Shown: positions 34,954 to 44,762 of the stretch, piece after piece
How the letters are laid out: each line of letters opens with the position of its first letter
Numbering within the stretch: the stretch's first letter is position 1
DNA from: Gammaproteobacteria bacterium
Lineage (GTDB): Bacteria; Pseudomonadota; Gammaproteobacteria; Steroidobacterales; Steroidobacteraceae
NCBI GenBank assembly: GCA_016882265.1
Contig: VGVB01000002.1
Coordinates: 1 to 64,000, forward strand
Reading direction: 5' to 3'
Length of the DNA: 64,000 bases
Translations under genes and position numbers: made by a program
Notes under the pieces: generated by a model
Told to the model about the DNA's origin: nothing
Databases searched by the model: none
The model's input: the letters and a program-made list of their open reading frames with translations, nothing else

Positions 34954-35568
34954 ATGACGCCGGACCCGCTGCTCAAGCCGATCGAGGAACTGCTGAACCG
35001 CGGCATCGCCGGCTCGACCCGCGCGCAGGAACTGCTGGCCGGCCTCGCTGGTCATTCGCTCGAGCTGCGCGTCCGCGGCACGCCGCTCGGCCTGCGCTTC
35101 GAGGCCGGCCCCGAGCGTCTCGCGCTCGGCCGGCCCGGTGGCGATATCCCGGCGGATGCAGTGCTGGAAGGGACGCCGTTCGCGCTGGCCCGGCTCGCGC
35201 GCCCGGATGCGGCGCGCCCGGCCGGCGCCGGACAGTTGCAGATCAGCGGTGATGCCGAAGTGGCGCAGGACTTCCGCCAGTTGTTCGCGGCGGCCCCGCC
35301 CGACTTCGAGGAGGAGCTGGCGCGGCTCACCGGTGACGTCGCCGCGCATCACCTCGCGAACTTCGCGCGCGACACGCTCGCGTTCGGCCGTCGCGCCGCC
35401 GGCATCCTCGCGCGCAATGCCGCCGAATACCTGACCGAGGAAAGCCGCGATCTGCCGACCCGCGCCGAGGCGGAGGAGTTCCTCGCCGCGGTGGACGAGC
35501 TGCGCGAGGCCGTGGACCGGATCGAGGCGCGCCTGGTCCGGCTGGAACGCAGCGGAGCCCGGCCGTGA
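34954..35568 (+). CDS. ubiJ: Ubiquinone biosynthesis protein UbiJ (SCP2 domain)
   Basis: A 204-aa UbiJ with an N-terminal SCP2 lipid-binding domain ([19 protein letters not shown]) and a C-terminal helical part ([19 protein letters not shown], then [20 protein letters not shown]). It assembles the soluble Ubi complex with UbiK and binds prenylated intermediates. It lies between ubiE and ubiB and its stop overlaps the ubiB GTG. Confidence 0.92.
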   Translation: MTPDPLLKPIEELLNRGIAGSTRAQELLAGLAGHSLELRVRGTPLGLRFEAGPERLALGRPGGDIPADAVLEGTPFALARLARPDAARPAGAGQLQISGDAEVAQDFRQLFAAAPPDFEEELARLTGDVAAHHLANFARDTLAFGRRAAGILARNAAEYLTEESRDLPTRAEAEEFLAAVDELREAVDRIEARLVRLERSGARP

Positions 35569-37229
35569 TCCCGGCGCGCGTCGCGCTGCGGCTGCTGGCG
35601 ATCCATCGCGTGCTGGTCCGCTACGGCCTCGGCGAGTTCGTGCGCGCGACCCACCTGTACCGGCCGCTGCGCTTCGTGTTCTGGCTGTCGCCGTGGACCT
35701 GGTTCACGCGCCGGCCGGGCTCGCGCGCCGAGCGGCTGCGCCTCGCGCTCGAGGAACTGGGGCCGATCTTCGTCAAGTTCGGCCAGGTGCTGTCCACGCG
35801 CCGCGACCTGCTGCCGCCGGACATCGCCGACGAGCTGGCGAAGCTGCAGGACCGCGTGCCGCCATTCCCCGGCGCCGTGGCGCGCGCCCGGATCGAGGCG
35901 GCGCTCGGCCAGCCGGTCGCCACGCTGTTCGGCAGTTTCGACGAGGAACCGCTCGCCGCCGCGTCGATCGCGCAGGTGCACGCGGCCACGCTGCCGGACG
36001 GGCGCGAGGTCGTGGTCAAGGTGCTGCGCCCCGGCATGCGCGCAGTCATCGGTCGCGACCTCGAGGTGCTGCACGCGCTGGCGCGGCTTGCACAGCGCTG
36101 GTGGCCGGAGGCGCGGCGCCTGCGGCCGACCGAGGTGGTAGCCGAGTACGAAAAGACCATCCTCGACGAGCTCGACCTGATGCGCGAGGCCGGCAACGCC
36201 GCGCAGCTCGGGCGCAATTTCGCCGGCTCGACGATGCTGCACGTCCCGGAGGTGTACTGGGATCTGTGCCGCCGCGAGGTCATGGTCATGGAGCGCATCC
36301 GCGGCGTGCCGATCTCCGCGCTTGCGCGTCTGCGCGAACTTGGCACCGACATCCGCGTGCTGGCCGAGAACGGCGTGACCATCTTTTTCACCCAGGTGTT
36401 CCGCCACAACTTCTTCCACGCCGACATGCACCCGGGCAACATTTTCGTTGACGCCAGCGACCCGGCGCAGCCGCGCTACGCGGCGGTGGACTTCGGCATC
36501 GTCGGTACGCTCGATCCGCGCGACCAGCTCTACCTGGCCGGCAATTTCCTCGCCTTCTTCGAGCGCGACTACCGCAAGGTCGCGCTGCTGCACGTCGAAA
36601 GCGGCTGGGTCCCGGCCGGCACGCGCGTCGATGAGCTGGAGAGCGCGGTGCGTACCGTCTGCGAGCCGGTGTTCAACAAACCGCTCAGCGAGATCTCGTT
36701 CGGCCTGGTGCTGCTGCGCCTGTTCGAGGTCTCGCGCCGGTTCCGCGTGCAGATCCAGCCGCAGCTCTTCCTGCTGCAGAAGACGCTGCTCAATATCGAG
36801 GGCCTTGGCCGCCAGCTCTACCCGCAGCTCGACCTGTGGCAGACCGCGCTGCCGATCCTGCGCGAATGGATGCACGAGCGCGCCGGCCCCGAAGCGCTGG
36901 CGCGCGACCTGCGCGCGCACTGGCCCGACCTGGTCGAGGCCGCGCGGCTGCTGCCGGCGATTGCGCGGCGGGCCGCGCGCCAGGCCTATGACGGCGAGCT
37001 CACACTGCGCACCGAGTCGGCCGGCCTCGAGGACTTGCGCCGCGAATTGCGCGCGGTGCGGCGGCGCAGCGATGCCGTGCTGGCGGCCGCCGCGGTCTTC
37101 GTCGGCGGCGTTGTCTGGCTCGCGCTCGCGACGCAGCCGGCCTGGATCGGCTGGCTGCTCACCGGCGGCGGCCTGGCGCTGCTGCTCGGCCGGCTGCGGC
37201 CGGGCACTGGTGGCGACATCGACACGTGA
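35565..37229 (+). CDS. ubiB: Ubiquinone biosynthesis ATPase/kinase-like protein UbiB
   Basis: A 554-aa ABC1/ADCK-family protein. It has the invariant KxGQ motif ([20 protein letters not shown]), the Ala-rich nucleotide loop [13 protein letters not shown], the catalytic-loop equivalent [14 protein letters not shown] and the metal motif [10 protein letters not shown]. Two C-terminal membrane helices ([32 protein letters not shown]) anchor it. The ATPase activity is thought to extract ubiquinone intermediates from the membrane. GTG start, 4-nt overlap with ubiJ. Confidence 0.95.
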   Translation: MIPARVALRLLAIHRVLVRYGLGEFVRATHLYRPLRFVFWLSPWTWFTRRPGSRAERLRLALEELGPIFVKFGQVLSTRRDLLPPDIADELAKLQDRVPPFPGAVARARIEAALGQPVATLFGSFDEEPLAAASIAQVHAATLPDGREVVVKVLRPGMRAVIGRDLEVLHALARLAQRWWPEARRLRPTEVVAEYEKTILDELDLMREAGNAAQLGRNFAGSTMLHVPEVYWDLCRREVMVMERIRGVPISALARLRELGTDIRVLAENGVTIFFTQVFRHNFFHADMHPGNIFVDASDPAQPRYAAVDFGIVGTLDPRDQLYLAGNFLAFFERDYRKVALLHVESGWVPAGTRVDELESAVRTVCEPVFNKPLSEISFGLVLLRLFEVSRRFRVQIQPQLFLLQKTLLNIEGLGRQLYPQLDLWQTALPILREWMHERAGPEALARDLRAHWPDLVEAARLLPAIARRAARQAYDGELTLRTESAGLEDLRRELRAVRRRSDAVLAAAAVFVGGVVWLALATQPAWIGWLLTGGGLALLLGRLRPGTGGDIDT

Positions 37230-37288
37230 GCCGGCGGGTAGCCAGGCCCCCTGTTGAGCAAGGATCTTCTCCTTGCTAAAGTAAGGAC

Positions 37289-37579
37289 ATGGCCAAGGTC
37301 ACCAGCAAGATGCAGATCACGATTCCGAAGCGGCTGGCCGAGCAGGTCGGCATCGCGGCCGGCGACGAGATCCGGTTTGTCGCGGCCGGCGACGGCATCC
37401 GCATGGTCCCGGCCGGGAAGTGTGTGGCTCAGGCACTCAGCACGGCGGAGCGCCTGCGGCTGTTCCGAGCGGCCACCGCCCGCCAGCGTGCCCGCGAGAA
37501 GAAGCTCAAGGTATCCCCCTCGCCAGGCGATCGCGGCTGGACCCGGGAGGAGCTCTACGCCCGTGGCAAGCCTCGTTGA
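37289..37579 (+). CDS. AbrB/MazE-fold antitoxin (VapB-like)
   Basis: A 96-aa protein with a SpoVT/AbrB swapped-hairpin domain: AKVTSKMQITIPKRLAEQVG, then AGDEIRFVAAGDGIRMVP. The charged C-terminal half (RLRLFRAATARQRAREKKLK) would bind the toxin. It overlaps the downstream PIN toxin by 17 bp in another frame. The short AT-rich leader TTCTCCTTGCTAAAGTAAGG contrasts with the GC-rich surroundings and likely holds the promoter. Confidence 0.85.
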   Translation: MAKVTSKMQITIPKRLAEQVGIAAGDEIRFVAAGDGIRMVPAGKCVAQALSTAERLRLFRAATARQRAREKKLKVSPSPGDRGWTREELYARGKPR

Positions 37580-38036
37580 CACCAACGTCCTCGTGTATCG
37601 CTTCGACCCCCGGGATCCGACCAAACAGCGGCGGGCGACCGCAGTGCTCGAACAAGGCATTGCGGCGCAGTCGATCGTCGTTGCGCAGCAGTCACTGCTC
37701 GAATTCGTGGCAGCCGTGACCCGGCCGCAGCGCGCGCTCGGCGGCGAGCCGCTCCTGCCGATGCCGCAGGCCTTGCTCGAGGCCGAAGACCTGATGACGC
37801 AGCTCAACGTGCTCTACCCGTCGCGCGACGTGCTGGTCACGGCGATGCGGGGCACGGCTGCCTACGGGCTCGCCTGGTTCGACGCGCAGATCTGGGCGGT
37901 GGCCGAGGTGCACGGCCTGGCCGAGTTGCTGTCCGAAGACTTCCAGCACGGCCGTCACTATGGACGCGTGCGCGCGGTGAACCCGTTCGTCGAATCGGGC
38001 GGCGTGCACGAGCTGCCGGCCCTGTACGAGGCCTGA
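37563..38036 (+). CDS. VapC-type PIN-domain toxin
   Basis: The toxin starts at GTG 37563 inside the antitoxin's last codons; the longer listed ORF is spurious upstream of this. The 157-aa product has the catalytic acids in SLVDTNVLVYRFDPRD, LLEFVAAVTRP and LAWFDAQIWAVAEVHG, followed by LLSEDFQHGRHYG. It is a probable Mg-dependent endoribonuclease paired with the AbrB-type antitoxin. Confidence 0.87.
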   Translation: MASLVDTNVLVYRFDPRDPTKQRRATAVLEQGIAAQSIVVAQQSLLEFVAAVTRPQRALGGEPLLPMPQALLEAEDLMTQLNVLYPSRDVLVTAMRGTAAYGLAWFDAQIWAVAEVHGLAELLSEDFQHGRHYGRVRAVNPFVESGGVHELPALYEA

Positions 38037-38069
38037 GGCCCGGCGGCTCCGCCCCGGCACGGGCCAGAA

Positions 38070-38115
38070 AGCTGACAGTTCATGTGCTATTGAGCTGACC
38101 GTTCTATCTGCTACC
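38070..38115. repeat. Two imperfect direct repeats (about 23 bp each)
   Basis: AGCTGACAGTTCATGTGCTA and AGCTGACCGTTCTATCTGCT lie head to tail between vapC and the ThDP-enzyme gene. Tandem repeats of this style occur at the ends of IS21-family elements, so this may be a solo IS end; it could also be an operator for the IclR regulator nearby. Neither is proven. Confidence 0.5.
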
Positions 38116-38160
38116 AACAGTCAGACCGCGAGGAACCGTGCCAATGCCAGGAGAACACGC

Positions 38161-39792
38161 TTGTCGACCCGGATGAGCTGCGCTGAGGCCATCGTTGCTG
38201 CCCTGATCGCCCACGGCACCGACACGGTGTTCGGCATTCCCGGTGTACAGACCTACGGGCTCTTCGACGCCCTGCACCGGGCCGGCGACCGCATCCAGCT
38301 CATCCATCCGCGGCACGAGCAGGCCACCGCCTACATGGCCTTCGGTTATGCGCGGGCGACCGGGCGCGTCGGCACCTTCTCGGTCGTGCCGGGACCCGGG
38401 GTCCTCAACGCAGGTGCGGCGGTGTGTTCGGCCTACGGCGCGAGCACGCCGATCCTGTGCCTCACCGGCCAGACGCCCGCGGAATTCATCGGCTCGGGCA
38501 AGGGTCACCTGCACGAGCTGCCCGACCAGCTCGCGACGATGCGCTCCATCATGAAATGGGCGGCACGCATCGATCACCCCGGCGAGGCGCCCGCCGTCAT
38601 GGCCGAGGCCTTCCGGCAGCTCACCAGCGGCCGGCCGCGCCCGGTCGCCGTGGAGATTCCCTGGGATGTGTGCACGATGACCGCGCCGGTGACGGCGCTG
38701 CCGGTGGCGCCGTCCCTCGCGCCGCTCGAGGCGGATCCCGAACTCATCGAGCGTGCCGCGAAACTGCTGCACGAGGCCAGCAACCCGATGCTGATGGTCG
38801 GCAGCGGCGCACAGCATGCCAGCGCCGAGGTCCTCGAACTCGCCGAGTGGCTGCAGGCGCCGGTGGTCGGCTGGCGCGGCGGCCGCGGCATCGTCGCCGA
38901 CGACCACGCGCTCGGCTTCAACTGCGCCGCGGGCTACCGGCGCTGGCGCGAGACCGACGCGCTGGTCGGCATCGGTTCGCGGCTCGAGCTGCTGTGGTTC
39001 CGCTGGCCGCGTCCACCGCGCGACGTGCCGGTCGTCAACATCGACATCGACCCGGCGCAGATGCCGCGCCTGCAGCCGGCCGTGCCGATCGTCGGCGACG
39101 CGCGCGCGGCGACGCGCGCGCTGCTCGACGCGCTGCGGCGCCTGGGCCCGCCGCGGGTTTCGCGGCACGAAGAGTTCACCGCGCTCAAGGCCGCCGTCCA
39201 CGCGGAAGTCCAGCGCATCCAGCCGCACATGGATTACCTCGCGGCCATGCGCGACGTGCTGCCGCGCGACGGCTTCTTCGTCGAGGAGATCTGCCAGGCC
39301 GGCTTCACCTCCTACCTCGGCTTGCCCATCTACACGCCGCGCAGCTTCGTGAGCTGCGGCTACCAGGGCACCCTCGGCTTCGGCTACCCGACCGCGCTCG
39401 GCGTCAAGGCCGCCTGCCCCGACCGGGCCGTGCTGTCGATCGCCGGCGACGGCGGCTTCATGTTCGGCGTGCAGGAGCTGGCGACGGCCGTGCAGCACGG
39501 CCTGAACGTGGTCTGCGTGCTGTTCAACAACGGCGCCTTCGGCAATGTCATGCGCGACCAGGAACAGCGCTTCGGCGGGCGCGTCATCGGCGCGGCATTC
39601 AGGAACCCGGACTTCCTCAAGCTCGCCGACAGCTTCGGCATGGCCGGCTGGCGCGTGGACACGCCGGCGGGACTGCGCCGCGCCCTCGAGCAGGCCTTCG
39701 CGGCGGATGCACCGGCACTCATCGAGGTGCAGGTCGACCGCCGCAGTGAAGTCTCGCCGTGGGAATTCCTGATGCCGCAGCCGCCGGCCTGA
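38161..39792 (+). CDS. Acetolactate-synthase-like thiamine-diphosphate enzyme
   Basis: A 543-aa ThDP-dependent enzyme of the acetolactate synthase / benzoylformate decarboxylase superfamily. I take TTG 38161 as the start since CCAGGAG lies 8 nt upstream and homologous proteins begin MSxRM(S/T)C. The cofactor-activating Glu is in LIHPRHEQATAYMAFGYARA; the ThDP/Mg motif is IAGDGGFMFGVQELATAVQ...LFNNGAFGN. It probably decarboxylates or ligates a 2-oxo acid; no small regulatory subunit or branched-chain genes accompany it, so biosynthetic acetolactate formation is unlikely. It is convergent with an IclR regulator. Confidence 0.82.
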   Translation: MSTRMSCAEAIVAALIAHGTDTVFGIPGVQTYGLFDALHRAGDRIQLIHPRHEQATAYMAFGYARATGRVGTFSVVPGPGVLNAGAAVCSAYGASTPILCLTGQTPAEFIGSGKGHLHELPDQLATMRSIMKWAARIDHPGEAPAVMAEAFRQLTSGRPRPVAVEIPWDVCTMTAPVTALPVAPSLAPLEADPELIERAAKLLHEASNPMLMVGSGAQHASAEVLELAEWLQAPVVGWRGGRGIVADDHALGFNCAAGYRRWRETDALVGIGSRLELLWFRWPRPPRDVPVVNIDIDPAQMPRLQPAVPIVGDARAATRALLDALRRLGPPRVSRHEEFTALKAAVHAEVQRIQPHMDYLAAMRDVLPRDGFFVEEICQAGFTSYLGLPIYTPRSFVSCGYQGTLGFGYPTALGVKAACPDRAVLSIAGDGGFMFGVQELATAVQHGLNVVCVLFNNGAFGNVMRDQEQRFGGRVIGAAFRNPDFLKLADSFGMAGWRVDTPAGLRRALEQAFAADAPALIEVQVDRRSEVSPWEFLMPQPPA

Positions 39793-39825
39793 ACCGGCGG
39801 CGCGGCCGCGGGTCCGGTACGATGC

Positions 39826-40623
39826 TCACGGCGCGCTGCCCAGCGCCGCGAGGATCCGCGTGCGCGCCTCGAGCAGGCTCGCGATCAGCGCCGCCCGCTG
39901 GCTCCTGAAGCGCGTCGTCGGCACGGGGACCGACAGCGCGACGATGCGGCCCAGCGGATCGCGAAAGGCCGAGCCGACGGCGGAGATCCCGACCGTATGC
40001 TCCTCGTCATCAATTGCGTAGCCCGTGCGCCGGCATGACTCAAATTCGCGGCGCAGCTCGGGCGCCCGGGTGATGGTGCTGGCCGTCAGTTTCGGCAGCG
40101 GACTCAGCAGGATCACCTCGAGCCGGGCGTCGGGCAGCAGACTCAGCATCGCCTTGCCGTTGGCGGTGCAATGCAGCGGGAAACTCTCGCCGACGGCCGA
40201 GACCGCCCGCAACCGGTGCTTGCCCTGGACCTGATCCGTGAACACGGCCGAGCTGCCCTTGAGCACCGACAGGTCGACCGTTTCGCCGGTCGCCTGCGCC
40301 AGTTCGATCATGACCGGCCGCGTGATGTGGTCGAACTCCACGCTCGCCGCCGCAGCGAGTCGGATCAGCGCCGGACCCAGGCGCACGCCCGAGGTCGGCG
40401 ACGCGGCGATCACGAACTGCTCGGCGCGCAAAGCGTCGACGATGCGCTGCACGGTCGAACGCGCCAGCCCGACCCGCTGGGCGATCTGCCCGAGGCTGAG
40501 GCCGTCCGGCTCACCCTCGAGCGCCCGCAACACCGCGACGGCGCGGCTGATGACCTGAACGCTCTGCTTCGGTGATCGCCCGGCCCGACCGGCGGTACGT
40601 TTCTCGGCTGGCGAAGACCTCAA
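39826..40623 (-). CDS. IclR-family transcriptional regulator
   Basis: A 265-aa regulator with an N-terminal winged helix (GLSLGQIAQRVGLARSTVQR) and a C-terminal effector domain (HCTANGKAMLSLLPDA, TRAPELRREFESCRRTGYA, AFRDPLGRIVALSVPVP). The start is a TTG at 40623. IclR proteins commonly control aromatic or acid catabolism; the convergent ThDP-enzyme gene is a plausible target but they do not share a promoter region. Confidence 0.9.
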   Translation of the reverse strand: MRSSPAEKRTAGRAGRSPKQSVQVISRAVAVLRALEGEPDGLSLGQIAQRVGLARSTVQRIVDALRAEQFVIAASPTSGVRLGPALIRLAAAASVEFDHITRPVMIELAQATGETVDLSVLKGSSAVFTDQVQGKHRLRAVSAVGESFPLHCTANGKAMLSLLPDARLEVILLSPLPKLTASTITRAPELRREFESCRRTGYAIDDEEHTVGISAVGSAFRDPLGRIVALSVPVPTTRFRSQRAALIASLLEARTRILAALGSAP

Positions 40624-40809
40624 GCCTGGCTCCAGATGCAGCGTCGCGCTGTACCCAATCAGGGTGGTCAGATCTTAACGAGGTCGCGACCCTTGAGTCC
40701 AGGAATCTGCCCGACCTTCGCGACCTGCATGGCGCGGCTACTCGTCAGGCGACACCCATGAGAGAATGCGCCCGGCCGGACCACTCTCCTTCCCGCGCCA
40801 GGAGTGGGC

Positions 40810-41529
40810 ATGAACGAATCGCTCTCGCGCAGCCTCGTCGTCCTCGGCGCCAGCATCCTGCTCGGGTTGATCGCCCTCGGCTGGCTGCTCGGCAACGCGG
40901 CTGAACGCGTGAAGACGTTCGACCGCACCGTGGTAGTCAAAGGCCTGTCGGAGCGCGAAGTGCCGGCGGATATCGCGATCTGGCCGCTCACGTTTCAGGA
41001 CGCGAGCAACGACCTCAACACGCTGTTTGGCTCGCTGCAGTCGAAGAACGTATTGATCGCGGAATTCCTGACCGGCCACGGCATTACCGGGGACGCCATC
41101 ACGGTCGGCGCACCCGCCGTTACGGACCGCCTCGCGCAGTCCTACGGCGATACCCGGAATATCGCCTACCGCTACACGGCGACCTCGACCGTCACCGTCT
41201 ACACGAGCGACGTCGAGGCGGTACGCAAGGCGATGCGCGACGTCATCGCGCTCGGACAGAAGGGGGTCGCACTCTCTGGCGAGGGCTACCAGAGCCAGAC
41301 GCAGTTCGAGTTTACCGGCCTGTCGAGGCTGAAGCCCGAGATGATCGAGGAAGCGACCAAGAACGCGCGCGCCGTGGCCGAGAAGTTTGCGGCGGACTCC
41401 GGCAGCCGGCTCGGCCGGATCCGCTCGGCGCAGCAGGGCCAGTTCTCGATCGAGAACCGTGACAGCACCACGCCGCACATCAAGAAGGTGCGTGTGGTCT
41501 CGACCGTCGAGTACTACCTCGCGGACTGA
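40810..41529 (+). CDS. SIMPL (DUF541) domain periplasmic protein
   Basis: A 239-aa SIMPL protein with an N-terminal membrane anchor/signal (LVVLGASILLGLIALGWLLG) and the DUF541 fold (VVVKGLSEREVPADIAIWPL; YRYTATSTVTVYTSDVEAV; TKNARAVAEKFAADSGSRLG). I choose ATG 40810, preceded by CCAGGAG, over GTG 40804. The function of the family is unknown; some members are linked to oxidative-stress resistance. A prohibitin-like remnant follows directly. Confidence 0.88.
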   Translation: MNESLSRSLVVLGASILLGLIALGWLLGNAAERVKTFDRTVVVKGLSEREVPADIAIWPLTFQDASNDLNTLFGSLQSKNVLIAEFLTGHGITGDAITVGAPAVTDRLAQSYGDTRNIAYRYTATSTVTVYTSDVEAVRKAMRDVIALGQKGVALSGEGYQSQTQFEFTGLSRLKPEMIEEATKNARAVAEKFAADSGSRLGRIRSAQQGQFSIENRDSTTPHIKKVRVVSTVEYYLAD

Positions 41530-41558
41530 GGCGGTCGCAGCGACGATCGAGCGCCGAG

Positions 41559-41690
41559 TCGGACGAGGCGACGCTCACCTGCGGGCTCGAGCAAATTGCC
41601 AGACTGGTGCAGTGGGAAGCGGTGCAGAAGTGGAACGGTCAGCTTCCGCAGTACATGCTGGGTAACACGGTTCCGTTCGTGAGCGTGCCG
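41559..41690 (+). pseudogene. C-terminal remnant of an SPFH/prohibitin-like protein
   Basis: The frame reads RLVQWEAVQKWNGQLPQYML then GNTVPFVSV, which matches the end of SPFH/prohibitin-like proteins (usually EKWDGxLPxxxxGxxxPFxxV). There is no start or upstream SPFH domain; directly 5' is the SIMPL stop codon. It is best read as the scar of a deletion that removed most of the gene. Confidence 0.55.
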
Positions 41691-41911
41691 ACCAGCAAAG
41701 AGCAGGCCGACCACACGGCCGGCGCAGGGCGCACCGGCGGCGCGCGCTGCCCTCGTCCCACCGATCGCGCCGGCCGTGAACGGCAACCCGCGTGTGCTAT
41801 GATCGGCCGAAGCGCGAGGCGGGGCCCAGAAGATTTCCGTGGTTGCCATGCGGCCGCGGAGATTTGTTCGTGCGCGCCGCGCAGTCGGTTGGACAACAAG
41901 GGAAGCGGGAC

Positions 41912-44329
41912 ATGCAAGCAGACACAGCCGCACGGTCGAAGCCGATGGGCGCGGCGATCAACGACATCTTCCGGACGGCACACAGCGAGGGGCGCTCCTC
42001 GTTGTTCGAGCACGAGGTCTACCGGCTGCTCGCCGCGGCCGGGATTGCAGCGACACCGAAACACGCGGTGGTCGCCAGCGGGACCGAGCCGACGGACGCA
42101 CTGCTGGCGTCGTTGGCCGGCAGCCGGGTGGTCGTGAAGATCGTCGCCGGCGGCATTGCCCACAAGTCCGACGTCGGCGGGGTTGCCGTGGTCGCCAGGG
42201 AGCTGGCGGCGGTGCGAGCCGCGTGCCGCAGCATGCTCGCGGAGCTGCCGGGCCGCCATCGGGCCATGCTCGAGCGCAGTCCGCAGTCGGCGCCGGCCGA
42301 GTACCAGGCACTCGACGGGAACGCCTTGCAGGAGGCCATTGCCCGGGACATCGCCGGGGTGCTGCTCACGGAGTTCGTCGAGGCGGATGCCGCCGGCGCC
42401 GGCAGCGAACTGCTGGTCGGCATCCGCAACACGCGTGAGTTCGGCATGGTCCTCAGCGCCGGGATCGGCGGCGTCGACACCGAGCTCTATGCCGCCGGCG
42501 CCCGCCGCGGCCAGGCGGTCGTGTCGGCCGCGACCGCACTGACCACCGCCGGCCAGTTCCTCGAACTGTTCAAGGGCACCATCGCTTACCGGAAGGTCGC
42601 GGGGCTGACCCGCGGGCAGCGCCGGCTGGTGACGGACGAAACTCTCCGCCAGTGCTTTGACGGTTTCATCCGCCTGGCGAACAGCTTCTCGGCGGGCAAT
42701 CCCGCGACGGATTTCGTCATCGAGGAGCTGGAGGTCAACCCCTTCGCCTGCTCGGCCGGCGCGCTGGTCGCGCTCGATGGATTGTGCCGGATCGGCCGGC
42801 CACGGCCGGTCCGCCCGCCGCGGCCGCAGGCGAAGATCGAGCGGATGCTGCACCCGGCGTCGATCGGCATCGTCGGCGCGTCCGCCACGCGCATGAACTT
42901 CGGCCGGATCACGCTGAAGAACATCATCGCCTCCGGCTATGACCGCTCGCGGCTGCTCCTCATCAATCCCGACGGCCAGGAGGTCGATGGCGTGAAGTGC
43001 GCGCCGAGTCTGGCGGCGCTGGAGCGGAAGCTGGATCTGCTGATCCTCGCGGTCACCGCCGACGTCGCCTTCGGCATCATCGATGAGGTGATCAGGACCG
43101 ACGCCGCGGAATCGGTGCTGCTGATCCCCGGCGGCATGGGCGAAACCGAGGCGAGCCGGGAGCCTGCCCGGCGGATGCTGGCGACGATCGACGATGCGCG
43201 GCGGGCCGGCACTGCGCCGGTTTTCGTCGGCGGGAATTGCCTCGGCATCATCTCGCACCCCGGCAACTTCGACTCCTGGTTCATTCCCGAGGAGCGTCTG
43301 CCACGAGCCCAGAAGAAGGCCCAACGCAGCTCGGCGCTCATCAGCCAGAGCGGTGCCTTCCTGGTCACGCGGCTCAGCAAGAACGGCTGGCTCGACCCGG
43401 CCTACATGGTCGCCGTGGGCAACCAGAACGACATCACGCACGGCGACATGATCGAGAGCTTCGCCGCCAACCCGGACATTCACGTGATCGGGGCTTACAT
43501 CGAGGGCTTCAAGGACCTCGACGGACTGGCCGTGGCGCGGGCCGTGCGCAAGGCCACCATCGCCGGCAAGCAGGTCGTCATCTTCAAGGCCGGCCAGTCC
43601 GCGGCCGGCCAGCGGGCCGCCATGGGCCACACCGCTTCGATCGCAGGCGACTTCGAGGTCTGCTGGTCGGTGCTGTCGCAGGCCGGCGCGCTGATCGCGA
43701 GCGACGTCAGCGAGTTCAGCGATCTGTTCTACATTTCGGACTGCCTGCGCGACAAGGTCGTCGGCGGCAATCGCCTCGGCGGCGTAGCCGGCGCGGGGTA
43801 CGACACGGTGGCCATCGCCGACAGCATCCAGGTGGGCGACTTCTCCATGACGCTGGGCGCGATGGGCGCATCGACGCGGGAGCGGATGGTAGCGATCCTC
43901 GCGGCCAAGAAGCTCGATGCGATCATGGAAGTCAGGAATCCGTTCGACATCAACCCGGGGGCGGACGACGAGGCGCACGTGCTGTGCACCGAGGCCATGG
44001 CCGCCGATCCGGAAGTCGACTCCGTGGTCGTCGGACTCGACCCGACCTCGCCGATGGTCAGGGCACTCGAGAAGAGCGCCCGGCCGGGCTTCGACATCGC
44101 CAGCCCCGACAGCATCGTGCAGACGCTGCCGGCGCTGGTCGCCGCCTGCCGGAAGCCCATCATCGGCGTCATCGACGGCGGCGCGCTCTTCGACCCGATG
44201 GCCGACAAGCTGATGGAACAGGGCGTGTGCATCTTCCGCTCCAGCGAGCGCGCGGTGCGCGCACTCGTGCGCTATACCGAGGCGCGGCTCCGCGCGGCGC
44301 GCCTGCGGGGTGAGGCGGCTGGCGCGTAG
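41912..44329 (+). CDS. Acyl-CoA synthetase (ADP-forming) family, fused ATP-grasp and CoA-binding domains
   Basis: An 805-aa protein from ATG 41912 (the listed ORF is longer). The first third is an ATP-grasp domain (VVVKIVAGGIAHKSDVGGVA; FVIEELEVNPFA). The remainder is the CoA-binding Rossmann domain (PASIGIVGASATRMNFGRIT) and succinyl-CoA-ligase-like domains, with the phosphorylated-His segment AMGHTASIAGD. The domain order, beta part first, differs from the common alpha-first order. It would make acyl-CoA with ATP to ADP, or run in reverse. The substrate is unknown; length and motifs are complete. Confidence 0.87.
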   Translation: MQADTAARSKPMGAAINDIFRTAHSEGRSSLFEHEVYRLLAAAGIAATPKHAVVASGTEPTDALLASLAGSRVVVKIVAGGIAHKSDVGGVAVVARELAAVRAACRSMLAELPGRHRAMLERSPQSAPAEYQALDGNALQEAIARDIAGVLLTEFVEADAAGAGSELLVGIRNTREFGMVLSAGIGGVDTELYAAGARRGQAVVSAATALTTAGQFLELFKGTIAYRKVAGLTRGQRRLVTDETLRQCFDGFIRLANSFSAGNPATDFVIEELEVNPFACSAGALVALDGLCRIGRPRPVRPPRPQAKIERMLHPASIGIVGASATRMNFGRITLKNIIASGYDRSRLLLINPDGQEVDGVKCAPSLAALERKLDLLILAVTADVAFGIIDEVIRTDAAESVLLIPGGMGETEASREPARRMLATIDDARRAGTAPVFVGGNCLGIISHPGNFDSWFIPEERLPRAQKKAQRSSALISQSGAFLVTRLSKNGWLDPAYMVAVGNQNDITHGDMIESFAANPDIHVIGAYIEGFKDLDGLAVARAVRKATIAGKQVVIFKAGQSAAGQRAAMGHTASIAGDFEVCWSVLSQAGALIASDVSEFSDLFYISDCLRDKVVGGNRLGGVAGAGYDTVAIADSIQVGDFSMTLGAMGASTRERMVAILAAKKLDAIMEVRNPFDINPGADDEAHVLCTEAMAADPEVDSVVVGLDPTSPMVRALEKSARPGFDIASPDSIVQTLPALVAACRKPIIGVIDGGALFDPMADKLMEQGVCIFRSSERAVRALVRYTEARLRAARLRGEAAGA

Positions 44330-44407
44330 TACTGCCATGTCACCCCGGGACGTTGTCCGGTCGCCTCGCCCTGGCTGTTCAATACACGACCCGATGCGAT
44401 AATCTGC

Positions 44408-44689
44408 ATGGCAATGAGCGAGCCGTTGCATCCCCTGCAGTTGGCTGGCCTGCGGCGTATGCAGCCGGCGCGCAAGATCGAGCTGCTGTGCGAGCTTTAT
44501 CAGGCCGGGGTTGCGCTGCGTGTGGCGGGCTTACGCCAGCAGTATCCGGATCGGCCGCGCGAGCTGTCGGGCATGTTCTACTGCATCATCCGGGTCATTC
44601 TGGCGGTAACCAGACTGGACCGCACGATGATCGACCAGGAAGTGGCGCAGCGCGGTCTGTCACACGAATGGCGCGCCTGCACGGGATAG
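44408..44689 (+). CDS. Small hypothetical protein
   Basis: A 93-aa ORF that I cannot assign. The segment LRRMQPARKIELLCELYQAG, then LRVAGLRQQYPDRPREL, resembles the N-terminal half of small proteins often found next to nucleotidyltransferases. After REL the sequence (SGMFYCIIRVILAVTRL) no longer matches, so it could be a truncated gene with a novel tail. AT content is slightly higher than in the neighbours. Confidence 0.4.
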   Translation: MAMSEPLHPLQLAGLRRMQPARKIELLCELYQAGVALRVAGLRQQYPDRPRELSGMFYCIIRVILAVTRLDRTMIDQEVAQRGLSHEWRACTG

Positions 44690-44762
44690 GTCAGCAGCAG
44701 CTTTGGCGCAATTGTCGGCCGTCGTCCGGTACTCAGGGTGATCCCGGCTTCGATTCGCGCAT

